Assembly: GCA_004293675.1 (NCBI GenBank)
Contig: READ01000015.1
Coordinates: 150,865-214,864 of the forward strand
DNA: 64,000 nucleotides
Direction: 5' to 3'
From: Betaproteobacteria bacterium
Lineage (GTDB): Bacteria > Pseudomonadota > Gammaproteobacteria > Burkholderiales > Casimicrobiaceae
The notes beneath the pieces are model-generated. The model made no database searches and was not told where the DNA came from. It saw only the letters and a list, made by a program, of their open reading frames with translations. The translations under genes were made by a program, and so were the position numbers. This document shows, piece by piece, positions 54,487-61,843 of the stretch (the first letter of the stretch is position 1; every line of letters begins with the position of its first letter).

Positions 54487-54570
54487 GCCAAATAAAATAT
54501 GGATTACATAAAGTTTTTCGCCGATTCCGACATGCTTCAAAAAATCCCTCAAGCTCCCGTTTTATTTGGC
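54487..54570 (+). repeat. 84-bp two-hairpin element, copy 7
   Basis: Here the two ends pair with each other: GCCAAATAAAA (54487-54497) and TTTTATTTGGC (54560-54570) are perfect reverse complements. The span is 84 bp, as in the other copies, and ATTGAAG follows the right end. The individual arm hairpins are weaker than in copies 1 and 6. Confidence 0.65.
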
Positions 54571-54641
54571 ATTGAAGCCCGCTGTTGAACGTAGTTTGGT
54601 GCGCTTTCTCGCTGATTCTGTAGTCATCAGTAGGGACGTAA

Positions 54642-54676
54642 AAAAGCCCGCAATCGTTGCCGAATTGCGGGCTTTT
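54642..54676 (-). terminator. Rho-independent terminator of the cytochrome c gene
   Basis: AAAAGCCCGCAAT and ATTGCGGGCTTTT form a 13-pair stem with a 9-base loop. On the minus strand it lies about 54 bp after the cytochrome stop and ends in a T run. Confidence 0.88.
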
Positions 54677-54730
54677 CTGTTGCGAGCGTCACCAGGCATG
54701 TTGCCCCGCAACGCAAACAAAAGCGCTGAG

Positions 54731-55114
54731 TTATCCCTTGCGCTTGAATTCCTTCGGGCACTCCGTTGCCTTCACATCCTTCATCACCCAATCGATGATC
54801 TTGACGAGCTCAGCGTTCTTCGCGCCGTCCTTAAGTTGTGGGTGAGCAGGCATCGGAATCGGACCCCAAACACCAGCGCCGCCCTCGATCACGTGTTTCA
54901 TCAGCGCAGCCTTATTAGCCGCCATTTTCTTGGCGTCTTTTTCAGCGTAGCAAGCGGAAACTTGACCGTACGCTGGACCAATGACTTTTTTGTCGAGTTG
55001 ATGACACGCGGTACAGCCGTTGCTCGCGGCAAGGGCTGCATCGGCAAACGCGGCTGGGCTAGAAACTGCCAGCAGAGCGGCAGATGCGACGGCGGTGAAA
55101 GAGAAGCGATTCAT
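54731..55114 (-). CDS. Periplasmic class I cytochrome c
   Basis: 127 residues from ATG 55114 with a signal peptide (cleavage near AAFADA). Haem motif CTACH follows AASNG; the sixth ligand Met lies in PIPMPAHPQ, as in cytochromes c-551/c-8. An extra Cys pair (SACYAEK and ATECPKE) is present. Monohaem electron carrier; it needs the Ccm system encoded at 6-10 kb. A strong terminator follows. Confidence 0.92.
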   Translation of the reverse strand: MNRFSFTAVASAALLAVSSPAAFADAALAASNGCTACHQLDKKVIGPAYGQVSACYAEKDAKKMAANKAALMKHVIEGGAGVWGPIPMPAHPQLKDGAKNAELVKIIDWVMKDVKATECPKEFKRKG

Positions 55115-55243
55115 TGAGTTATCCAAATATCCAGCAATAATAAAAAGTGACCGAAGTTTAGCGAAGTGAGCAGACGCACGACATTCGGGCGAACCTGAGG
55201 GTAACGCCGCCGAGAGGCTTTAGTTGACCTCGCAGTTTTTGAA

Positions 55244-56149
55244 TCAGCGCTTCATCCGCCCAATCAGGCCATCGAGTTGATCCAAACTGGCGTATCGAAT
55301 CACCAATTCGCCCTGGCCCGTAGCTTGGTGGCTGATTTCAACATACGTGCCCAGCGCGTCGGCGAGCTCGGTTTCCAGGCGATCAAGATCGGCATCACGA
55401 ACCAACGGTAGAGCGAGCTTTTGTTGCTTGGTTTTGCCGGTGGGCACGCCGGGGCGCTTGCTGTCTTCAGCCGGGTGGTTTTGTGCCTTCACGAGCGCTT
55501 CGGTCGCGCGCACCGACAAACCGTTGATCGCGATGTTTTCGGCGAGCATGACTTGTTTGTCTTTGGGCAGACTGGCGAGCGCTCTAGCGTGACCCATTTC
55601 CAAGCTGCCCGCAACCACGCGATCTTGCACGGGTTTGGCCAACTCCAGCAGGCGCAACAAATTGCTCACTGCGCTGCGAGATTTCCCAACGGCGTCCGCC
55701 GCTTGCTCGTGGGTGAATTTGAATTCGGCGATCAGGCGCTGGATGCCTTCGGCCTCTTCGATGGCGTTTAAGTCTTGGCGCTGTAAGTTTTCAATCAGCG
55801 CGAGTGTGAGCGCTGTTTTGTCATCCACCTCTTTGATAACAACCGGCACTTCGGTGAGCCCAGCGAGCTGCGCCGCACGAAAGCGCCGTTCACCGGCGAT
55901 GATTTCATGCGCGCCCGTTTCGGTCTTTCGCACGACGATCGGCTGCATGATGCCTTGCGCCTTGATCGACGCGGCAAGCTCGGCGAGCGCGGCGTCGTCA
56001 AAGCGGCGGCGCGGCTGATACTTACCCGCTTGCAGCTCACTGATTTTGAGCATCGGAATGCCCGACGCAGCGGCAGTCGCCATCTTGGTTGGCTCAGGCA
56101 TCAAGAGTGCATCGAGTCCGCGGCCGAGGCCTTTTAATTTAGTTGCCAT
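55244..56149 (-). CDS. parB: Chromosome partitioning protein ParB
   Basis: 301 residues. It starts MATKLKGLGRGLDALL, the ParA-stimulating N-terminus. The CTP-binding region includes GERRFRAAQLAGL, the HTH is FTHEQAADAVGKSRSAVSNL, and the dimerisation domain ends the protein. ParB clamps onto parS sites; three such sites occur at 60-62 kb. parA lies 139 bp upstream in the same direction, with a palindromic pair between them. Confidence 0.96.
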   Translation of the reverse strand: MATKLKGLGRGLDALLMPEPTKMATAAASGIPMLKISELQAGKYQPRRRFDDAALAELAASIKAQGIMQPIVVRKTETGAHEIIAGERRFRAAQLAGLTEVPVVIKEVDDKTALTLALIENLQRQDLNAIEEAEGIQRLIAEFKFTHEQAADAVGKSRSAVSNLLRLLELAKPVQDRVVAGSLEMGHARALASLPKDKQVMLAENIAINGLSVRATEALVKAQNHPAEDSKRPGVPTGKTKQQKLALPLVRDADLDRLETELADALGTYVEISHQATGQGELVIRYASLDQLDGLIGRMKR

Positions 56150-56173
56150 GATTTTTTATTCATCTTGTTTTGA

Positions 56174-56286
56174 CTCCCTCCCCTTCAAGGGGAGGGTTGG
56201 GGTGGGGATGGGTTTCTGTCCGATGTCGGCGAAGGTGTGCTGCTGAACCCCATCCCCCTCCTAACCTCCCCCTTGAAGGGGGAGGG
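56174..56286. repeat. CCCTCCCC palindromic pair between parA and parB
   Basis: The left unit starts CTCCCTCCCCTTCAAGGGGA and continues TTGGGGTGGGGATGGG. The right unit is CCCCATCCCCCTCCTAACCT then CCCCCTTGAAGGGGGAGG. Inverted arrangement, about 30-bp spacer. Its position within the parAB transcript could affect the ParA:ParB ratio. Confidence 0.9.
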
Positions 56287-56288
56287 AC

Positions 56289-57089
56289 TTATCCGTGCGT
56301 CACCGCCACTTCATGCTTCGCAATCAATTCCTCAGCCAGCGCCATATAAGCCTGCGCGCCCTTGCTCGCCTTATCCAACAACAACGCCGGCAGTCCGTGC
56401 GACGGCGCTTCGGCCAGCCGAACATTGCGTGGAATCACCGTCTTAAACAGCTTGTCGCCGAAGTGTTGTTCTAGCTGCGCAGCGACTTGTTGCGACAGGC
56501 TCATACGGTTGTCGTACATGGTGCGAAGCAGGCCTTCAATCACCAAATCGGGATTCAATTGCTGCTGCAATTTACGAAGCGTTTGCACTAAATCCGAAAG
56601 CCCTTCAAGTGCGTAGTATTCACACTGCATCGGGATCAACACGCTGTCAGCCGCACACAGCGCGTTGAGCGTGAGCAGATTGAGCGTGGGCGGACAGTCA
56701 ATAAAGATGTAGTCGTATTGATCGGCCACCGCATCGATCGCGGCCTTTAAGGTGTGAATCGCATCCTTCAACTTCGTTTCGCGATCAGGCATGGAAACCA
56801 TTTCGATTTCCGCGCCCGCCAGCTCACGATTGGCTGGAATCAAATCAAAACCGCCCTGCGCTTTCACCCGCGCATCGATCAGCCCCGCTTCACCGAGTAG
56901 CACCGTGTAGACGCTCTGCTCAATGCCGTTTTTATTGATGCCCGCACCCATCGTGGCGTTGCCCTGCGGGTCAACGTCGATCAACAACACGCGGCGTTGA
57001 TGCGCCGCCATCGAAGCCGATAAGTTCACGGCCGTCGTAGTTTTTCCGACGCCGCCTTTTTGATTGGCGATTGCAATTGTTCTAATCAT
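56289..57089 (-). CDS. parA: Chromosome partitioning ATPase ParA
   Basis: 266 residues. Deviant Walker A NQKGGVGKTTTAVNL, then VLLIDVDPQGNATMG, Walker B-like YIFIDCPPTLNLLTLN and the MQCEYYALEGLSDL segment of chromosomal ParA. It drives origin segregation with ParB-parS. Downstream of rsmG and the LysE-like gene in the usual origin-proximal order. Confidence 0.96.
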   Translation of the reverse strand: MIRTIAIANQKGGVGKTTTAVNLSASMAAHQRRVLLIDVDPQGNATMGAGINKNGIEQSVYTVLLGEAGLIDARVKAQGGFDLIPANRELAGAEIEMVSMPDRETKLKDAIHTLKAAIDAVADQYDYIFIDCPPTLNLLTLNALCAADSVLIPMQCEYYALEGLSDLVQTLRKLQQQLNPDLVIEGLLRTMYDNRMSLSQQVAAQLEQHFGDKLFKTVIPRNVRLAEAPSHGLPALLLDKASKGAQAYMALAEELIAKHEVAVTHG

Positions 57090-57105
57090 TATTTAATCAA
57101 CGCAC

Positions 57106-57175
57106 TGTAGGAGCGGCTTGCCGCGATCCCACGTTAATAAGTGGCCTGCGCCATTCGCGGCAAGCCGCTCCTACA
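57106..57175. repeat. REP-like GTAGGAGCGGCTTGCCGCGA inverted pair
   Basis: TGTAGGAGCGGCTTGCCGCG at the left and CGCGGCAAGCCGCTCCTACA at the right are inverted around ~30 bp. Same family as 51784. It sits between the LysE-like gene and parA. Confidence 0.9.
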
Positions 57176-57179
57176 AAAA

Positions 57180-57818
57180 TCATCGCTGCACCGCAAACTT
57201 CAAGCTAAACCCAATAAGCGCCGCCCCAGCGCCGCGCTTCAACCAAACGCCTGCTTCGGGATGCTTTTTGAACACACGTTTGGCCACCTGTGCGACGGCG
57301 ATCAACCACATGCAATAGAGAAAGCAAATTGCCAGCACGATGCCAATCATCCAGGCGTAGGTTGTCCAACCTGCGAAATTTTTCGTATCGATAAACAGCG
57401 GGAAAAACGCGACATAAAACCCAATGACTTTCGGGTTGGACAGTGACACCAAACACGATTCAGTGAACCACTGGCGCGCGCCGCGATTTTCCGCGTCGTT
57501 CACCGTGCCCTCGCCCAATGCCGCGCGCGAATGCCGAATCAAACTAAATCCCACCCACGCCAAATACACTGCGCCCGCATAGCGAAGCACATCAAACGCT
57601 TTCGGATACGCCGCCGCCAGCGCCGCCACGCCAGACAACGCGAGCGCCATCCATACGGTGTCGCCCGCCATCAGACCGAGCGTGCTCCACACCCCAGCGC
57701 GCGCGCCGCCATTTTTTTCAGCCATGGAGGTCAGCAGTTTGATCGTTCCGGGGCCGGGGATGGCGAGGAAGATGAGGGTTGCTAGGGCGAGCGCCCAGAG
57801 ATCAGTAATGCCTAGCAT
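57180..57818 (-). CDS. LysE/RhtB-family amino-acid exporter
   Basis: 212 residues from ATG 57818, six predicted helices. LysE/RhtB features: LAIPGPGTIKLL near the start, GDTVWMALALSGVAAL, YLAWVGFSLIRHSR and NPKVIGFYVAFFPLFID. It exports amino acids or derivatives. It lies between rsmG and parA, as in many betaproteobacteria. Upstream codons are repeat DNA and are excluded. Confidence 0.9.
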   Translation of the reverse strand: MLGITDLWALALATLIFLAIPGPGTIKLLTSMAEKNGGARAGVWSTLGLMAGDTVWMALALSGVAALAAAYPKAFDVLRYAGAVYLAWVGFSLIRHSRAALGEGTVNDAENRGARQWFTESCLVSLSNPKVIGFYVAFFPLFIDTKNFAGWTTYAWMIGIVLAICFLYCMWLIAVAQVAKRVFKKHPEAGVWLKRGAGAALIGFSLKFAVQR

Positions 57819-57835
57819 CGGGCTGCTCCCGATGC

Positions 57836-57900
57836 AGGACGAAGGACGAAGGACGAAGGACGTGAAATGCAAGGACGAATGACGAAGGACGAAGGACGCA
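57836..57900. repeat. GGACGAA minisatellite
   Basis: Runs of GACGAAGGACGAAGGACGAA separated by a few bases. Inverted relatives (TTCGTCCTTCGTCTTTCGTC) lie at about 58220-58254 and 58443-58485. The three stretches flank and punctuate the LysE-rsmG gap. Confidence 0.85.
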
Positions 57901-58044
57901 AAGCTCTGCGTTGTTTAACTCTCCCTCCAGAACCACACCGTTCGCGATGCGCTGGTCGTTGCATTGGTTGATCATCGCAGGCGTTGGCAGAGCGCAACCA
58001 AGCCTTCGACACGCTCAGGCCGAACGGGTTGATTGGCGGGATCA

Positions 58045-58215
58045 TCACTTGTTCACCCGCCCGCGCTTGAAGCGCAGAAACATCAACACACCAAAAAACG
58101 CGAACACTCCACCCAACAAAAACTTGCCATAAGCCGAGACGACGGCCGCTGCACTAAAAAAACCAACCGCGGCCAACCCTTCAAAAATCAGACCGAAGAA
58201 CTCCCCAACGCCCCG
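58045..58215 (-). CDS. Possible small membrane protein
   Basis: The frame encodes GVGEFFGLIFEGLAAVGFFS, AAAVVSAYGKFLLGGVFAFF and GVLMFLRFKRGRVNK: two hydrophobic helices and a basic tail, a plausible membrane protein of ~57 residues. The start is unresolved. The only ATG in frame (58266) lies inside minisatellite repeat DNA, and the real start may have been lost or altered. Sits between repeat clusters. Confidence 0.35.
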   Translation of the reverse strand, partial: RGVGEFFGLIFEGLAAVGFFSAAAVVSAYGKFLLGGVFAFFGVLMFLRFKRGRVNK

Positions 58216-58303
58216 CTTTGCGTCATTCGTCCTTCGTCTTTCGTCCTTGTGGCGGCTCGCAAACATGGTCGCTTACTCGGACCTCTCGAGCCACAATAGC
58301 CGT

Positions 58304-58394
58304 GTAGGGTGGGCACCCCTGTGCCCACCACAACTTTGCAGTACAGCGCGAGTTGAAGCGCCATTGCTCGGTGGGCACGGGGTGCCCACCCTAC
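58304..58394. repeat. GTAGGGTGGGCAC palindromic pair
   Basis: GTGTAGGGTGGGCACCCCTG at the left and the inverted GTGGGCACGGGGTGCCCACC followed by CTAC at the right. A second pair is at 59406. This unit also carries an inner GGGCACCCCTGTGCCC palindrome. Confidence 0.88.
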
Positions 58395-58502
58395 TTGATT
58401 CGACGAACGTAGTGGCGAGCGTGAGCGACAGCCGTTCGCCCTGCTTTGCGTCATTCGTCTTTCGTCTTTCGTCCTTGTTGTGGCGGCCACCGATTCCAAA
58501 CA

Positions 58503-59288
58503 TTACTGATCCCGTTCCAGCCACAACAAACAGCGTTCAGCCTCAAGAAACGGAACAGTGAGCGCCCGCTTACGGTCTACCACCCAACCGGTTCCGGCGA
58601 GCTCGGAGATTTCGTCGTCTGGGCTTTTGCCTTTCATGGCGAGCATCAGGCCGTCTTCTTCTGGCACGACGCAATCACCGGCGCTCACCACGAAATCCTT
58701 GAGCGAGGCGTAGGCGCGGCTGATCACGACGTCGTAGGTTGGCAGGTGATCTTCGACCCGAGTGTGTACGGCGGTTAAGTTGCCGAGCTTCAAATGCTCG
58801 GCCGCTTTGTTGACGTAATCGGTCTTCTTGCGGACGGAATCGACGGACACGACCTCTAAATCCGGGCGCATGACGGCAATCGGAAGCGCGGGAAAACCGC
58901 CGCCAGAGCCGACGTCCAAAAGCGTCGTCGATTCGGGCGGGATGCAGTAGAGGACCGACAGCGAATCGAGAATGTGTTGCACCAGCATGTCGTGCGGATC
59001 GCGAATGGCGGTCAAATTGATGACGGCGTTCCATTCCGAGAGAAACGCGAGCGATTCGATGAGCTGATCTTTTTGCTTGCCCGATGCGGTAAGGCGTAGT
59101 TGCTTCAAACCTTCGGTGAGCTTTTCATAGAGCTCAGCTCGGAGCTCGGGGGTGAATTCAATTTGTTCGCGCTTCAGTGGGCGATCAATGACGGGGCGGA
59201 GCCCTGCGGAGGTGGTCATGCCTTGGCCTTGGGGGTTAATGTTGTGTTGCACGGTGGGACGCGTGCCGGTTTTCTTAGATTCGGTCAT
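58503..59288 (-). CDS. rsmG: 16S rRNA m7G527 methyltransferase RsmG
   Basis: Up to 261 residues. The SAM-binding domain has LLDVGSGGGFPALPIAVMRP, then VVSVDSVRKKTDYVNKAAEH and VISRAYASLKDFV. The NLTAIRDPHDMLVQHILDSL segment is the RsmG signature. The N-terminal ~35 residues (to IDRPLKREQ) are longer than usual and ATG 59219 may be the true start. It modifies 16S rRNA and affects streptomycin sensitivity. Downstream of mnmG with repeats in between. Confidence 0.93.
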   Translation of the reverse strand: MTESKKTGTRPTVQHNINPQGQGMTTSAGLRPVIDRPLKREQIEFTPELRAELYEKLTEGLKQLRLTASGKQKDQLIESLAFLSEWNAVINLTAIRDPHDMLVQHILDSLSVLYCIPPESTTLLDVGSGGGFPALPIAVMRPDLEVVSVDSVRKKTDYVNKAAEHLKLGNLTAVHTRVEDHLPTYDVVISRAYASLKDFVVSAGDCVVPEEDGLMLAMKGKSPDDEISELAGTGWVVDRKRALTVPFLEAERCLLWLERDQ

Positions 59289-59367
59289 AGCGGGCGCTTA
59301 CTTTGAAGCAATGTCTTGTAAAGCGGGGAGCGCTCCCGCATAAAAAACGGGGTGAAGCCAGGTTTTC

Positions 59368-59400
59368 GCCACAGATTTCACGGATGAACACCGATTTTTA
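59368..59400. repeat. Single arm of the ACAGATTT repeat family
   Basis: GCCACAGATTTCACGGATGA followed by ACACCGATT matches the left arm of the inverted repeats at 7559 and 28921, without a right arm. Confidence 0.75.
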
Positions 59401-59405
59401 GCGCC

Positions 59406-59495
59406 GTAGGGTGGGCACCCCGTGCCCACCAAGCTTCTGCCAAATGAGCCAATTTGCGGAACGACGAAGTGGTGGGCACGGGGTACCCACCCTAC
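59406..59495. repeat. GTAGGGTGGGCAC palindromic pair
   Basis: GTAGGGTGGGCACCCCGTGC at the left and GTGGGCACGGGGTACCCACC then CTAC at the right, inverted around ~40 bp. Same family as 58304, between rsmG and mnmG. With the neighbouring ACAGATTT arm and the 84-bp element it fills most of the 338-bp gap. Confidence 0.88.
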
Positions 59496-59516
59496 GGTCT
59501 GGCTTAATGCAGTTTC

Positions 59517-59600
59517 GCCTGATGAAATTGGGCGTATAGATAAAATTCTGCGCTTTTCAAATACTGCGCAGACATGCATGAAACCCTTGTTCAATAAGGC
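59517..59600 (+). repeat. 84-bp two-hairpin element, copy 8
   Basis: Left arm GCCTGATGAAATTGGGC (59517-59533); right arm ACCCTTGTTCAATAAGGC (59583-59600), followed by GTTGGCG. The centre contains CTGCGCTTTTCAAATACTGC, close to copy 6. It lies 27 bp beyond the mnmG stop. Confidence 0.75.
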
Positions 59601-59626
59601 GTTGGCGAAAAAAGCTCGTTTAGGTA

Positions 59627-61672
59627 TCACGCCATCACCTCGGGCGAGGCTTCAAGCGCGAAATTCGCTAACCGTCCCTTTTTCAAATGCACCATCAAGA
59701 GCGAAATCGCGGCTGGCGTTACGCCAGAAATGCGCCCCGCTTGACCCAAGGTTTCGGGGCGCTGGGCGTTGAGCTTTTGCGCGACTTCTTTGGATAAACC
59801 GCGCACGGCGTCGTAATCTAAATCGCTCGGCATGCGCAGATTTTCGTTGGCCAACTGACGACTGACTTCTTCGTTCTGACGGTCGATGTAGCCCGCGTAT
59901 TTGGCGGCCACCTCTACCTGTTCCGCGACCTGTTCGGCGATTTGTTCGAATTCCCCTCCCCCCGGGGGGGAGGGGTTAGGGGAGAGGGTGTTAGACATCG
60001 CAAGCACGGTTGCAGCACGAACACCCTCTCCCCAACCCTCCCCCCCAGGGGGAGGGAGTAGATCGCTCTTCGCTTTGAGATTCAACTCATCGCGCAACGC
60101 ATCCAACGCAGCAAACGTCACCCCCGGCCGGCGCAGCAACTCAAACAGGTTGTACTCCCGCTCGATCTCAACGCCGAGCAATTCTTTGGCGCGCTGGGGC
60201 GGCAGCAACGATGGATTCACCCAGGTTGATTTGAGTCGCTCTGTTTCACGTGAAACAGCATCACGCTTTCGGTTGAACGCATCCCAACGGGCATCGTCGA
60301 CCAAGCCAAGCGCCCTGCCCTGTTCGGTCAGGCGCATGTCGGCGTTGTCTTCCCGCAGTTGCAGGCGATATTCGGCGCGGCTGGTGAACATGCGATACGG
60401 CTCGGACACGCCTTGCGTGGTCAAGTCGTCGACCAACACACCTAAATAAGCTTCGTCCCGACGCGGACACCAGCCGTCTTTGCCCCTGGATTTCAGCGCG
60501 GCATTAACGCCTGCGAGCAAGCCTTGAGCCGCCGCCTCTTCATAACCGGTGGTGCCGTTGATCTGTCCGGCCATGAATAAGCCATCGAGATACTTGGTCT
60601 CCAGCGTTTGTTTGAGTTGGCGTGGATCGAAATAATCGTACTCAATGGCGTAACCAGGGCGCAAAATGTGGGCGTTTTCCAAACCCAACATCGAGTGAAT
60701 CAACGCAAGCTGAATGTCAAACGGCAAGCTGGTCGACACACCCGCCGGGTAGTACTCGTGGGTGGTCAAGCCTTCGGGCTCTAAGAAAATCTGGTGGCTG
60801 GTTTTGTCGGCAAAGCGATGAATCTTGTCTTCGATGCTCGGGCAATAGCGCGGTCCAACGCCTTCGATCACGCCGGTGAACATCGGCGAACGGTCCAAAC
60901 CGGAGCGAATAATGTCGTGGGTTCGCTCGTTGGTGTGGGTGATGTAGCACGGCATTTGTCGCGGATGCATCGCCCGATTGCCCATAAAACTAAATACCGG
61001 CGCTGGATCGTCGCCTGGTTGAATGCCAAGTTTGGCGAAATCAATGGTTTTGCCGTCAAGGCGCGGCGGCGTGCCGGTCTTTAAGCGACCTTGCGGCAGC
61101 TTCATTTCTTTGAGCCGCGCGCCCAAGGTCGTTGCCGCGGGATCACCGGCGCGTCCGGCCGTGTAGTTTTCTAGACCAATATGAATCAAACCGGAGAGGA
61201 AAGTGCCGGCCGTGAGCACGACGTTTTCGCTCTCAAACACGACGCCCATTTGGGTTTTCACGCCCGTAACCCGAGCGCCCGAGACGATAACATCGTCCAC
61301 CGGCTGCTGAAAAATCGTCAAATTCGGTTGGTTTTCGAGGCGTGAGCGGATGGCGGCGCGATACAACACACGGTCGTTTTGCGCACGGGTCGCGCGAACT
61401 GCTGGACCCTTGGATGAATTCAGGATGCGAAACTGAATGCCAGCCTCATCGGTAGCGATGGCCATTGCGCCACCCAACGCATCCACTTCTTTAACCAAGT
61501 GCCCTTTTCCGATACCGCCGATCGAAGGGTTGCAGCTCATCTGCCCAAGCGTTTCGATTGAATGCGTAAGCAGCAAAGTGCGCGCACCCGCACGGGCAGC
61601 AGCGAGCGCGGCCTCGCTACCAGCATGGCCGCCACCAACAACAATGACATCAAAACGAACGGGGTAAATCAT
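59627..61672 (-). CDS. mnmG: tRNA uridine 5-carboxymethylaminomethyl synthase MnmG (GidA)
   Basis: 681 residues, longer than the usual ~630. FAD-binding [20 protein letters not shown], then [27 protein letters not shown] with a conserved Asp, and [12 protein letters not shown]. With MnmE it makes the cmnm5U wobble modification. Residues ~537-574 ([13 protein letters not shown] then [13 protein letters not shown]) are foreign to the family and come from a palindromic repeat inserted in frame; the normal C-terminal helical domain continues after it. The gene also contains a perfect parS site at 60242. Confidence 0.95.
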   Translation of the reverse strand: MIYPVRFDVIVVGGGHAGSEAALAAARAGARTLLLTHSIETLGQMSCNPSIGGIGKGHLVKEVDALGGAMAIATDEAGIQFRILNSSKGPAVRATRAQNDRVLYRAAIRSRLENQPNLTIFQQPVDDVIVSGARVTGVKTQMGVVFESENVVLTAGTFLSGLIHIGLENYTAGRAGDPAATTLGARLKEMKLPQGRLKTGTPPRLDGKTIDFAKLGIQPGDDPAPVFSFMGNRAMHPRQMPCYITHTNERTHDIIRSGLDRSPMFTGVIEGVGPRYCPSIEDKIHRFADKTSHQIFLEPEGLTTHEYYPAGVSTSLPFDIQLALIHSMLGLENAHILRPGYAIEYDYFDPRQLKQTLETKYLDGLFMAGQINGTTGYEEAAAQGLLAGVNAALKSRGKDGWCPRRDEAYLGVLVDDLTTQGVSEPYRMFTSRAEYRLQLREDNADMRLTEQGRALGLVDDARWDAFNRKRDAVSRETERLKSTWVNPSLLPPQRAKELLGVEIEREYNLFELLRRPGVTFAALDALRDELNLKAKSDLLPPPGGEGWGEGVRAATVLAMSNTLSPNPSPPGGGEFEQIAEQVAEQVEVAAKYAGYIDRQNEEVSRQLANENLRMPSDLDYDAVRGLSKEVAQKLNAQRPETLGQAGRISGVTPAAISLLMVHLKKGRLANFALEASPEVMA
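59953..60058. repeat. GC-rich palindromic repeat pair inside mnmG
   Basis: CCCCTCCCCCCGGGGGGGAG with GGGGAGAGGGTGTT on the left and the inverted AACACCCTCTCCCC then CCCAGGGGGAGGGA on the right. It reads open through the mnmG frame. The architecture equals the element inside icmF, but its hairpin core differs in sequence. Confidence 0.9.
60242..60257. promoter_or_regulatory. parS site inside mnmG
   Basis: TGTTTCACGTGAAACA is a perfect 16-bp palindrome and matches the canonical ParB-binding consensus TGTTNCACGTGNAACA exactly. Confidence 0.95.
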
Positions 61673-61715
61673 TGATTGATTTTAGCGGGCGGAGGAGTGA
61701 ATGGGTTGTTGCGAA

Positions 61716-61731
61716 TGTTTCACGTGGAACA
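61716..61731. promoter_or_regulatory. parS site upstream of mnmG, first
   Basis: TGTTTCACGTGGAACA matches the parS consensus with one asymmetric base. It lies 44 bp upstream of the mnmG start, so bound ParB could influence the mnmG promoter. Confidence 0.92.
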
Positions 61732-61776
61732 TTGCTTGGGGGCGAGGCGCTTCCGATGGGCTTGAGAGTCGCCATT

Positions 61777-61792
61777 TGTTCCACGTGGAACA
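61777..61792. promoter_or_regulatory. parS site upstream of mnmG, second
   Basis: TGTTCCACGTGGAACA is a perfect palindrome fitting the parS consensus, 61 bp from the neighbouring site. Confidence 0.92.
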
Positions 61793-61843
61793 TTGAATGC
61801 AAAGCCGCCAAAGGGAGATTTCGGCAATTTAGCGAATGTGATG

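Larger units (their letters stand above)
54205..54730. other. Intergenic region upstream of pckG
   Basis: This 526-bp gap contains the two-hairpin element at 54487-54570 and the cytochrome gene terminator at 54642-54676. The 280 bp next to pckG should hold its promoter, but no clear boxes were found. Confidence 0.6.

Noticed and set aside
6199..59600. 84-bp elements as integron attC sites
   Set aside because: The ends do not show the RYYYAAC and GTTRRRY core sites, the copies are spread singly among housekeeping genes, and no integrase is seen.
6199..59600. 84-bp elements as simple Rho-independent terminators
   Set aside because: Arms are mostly 4-9 pairs without a following T run, and one copy (54487) sits beyond a separate strong terminator while another (43199) lies between divergent genes.
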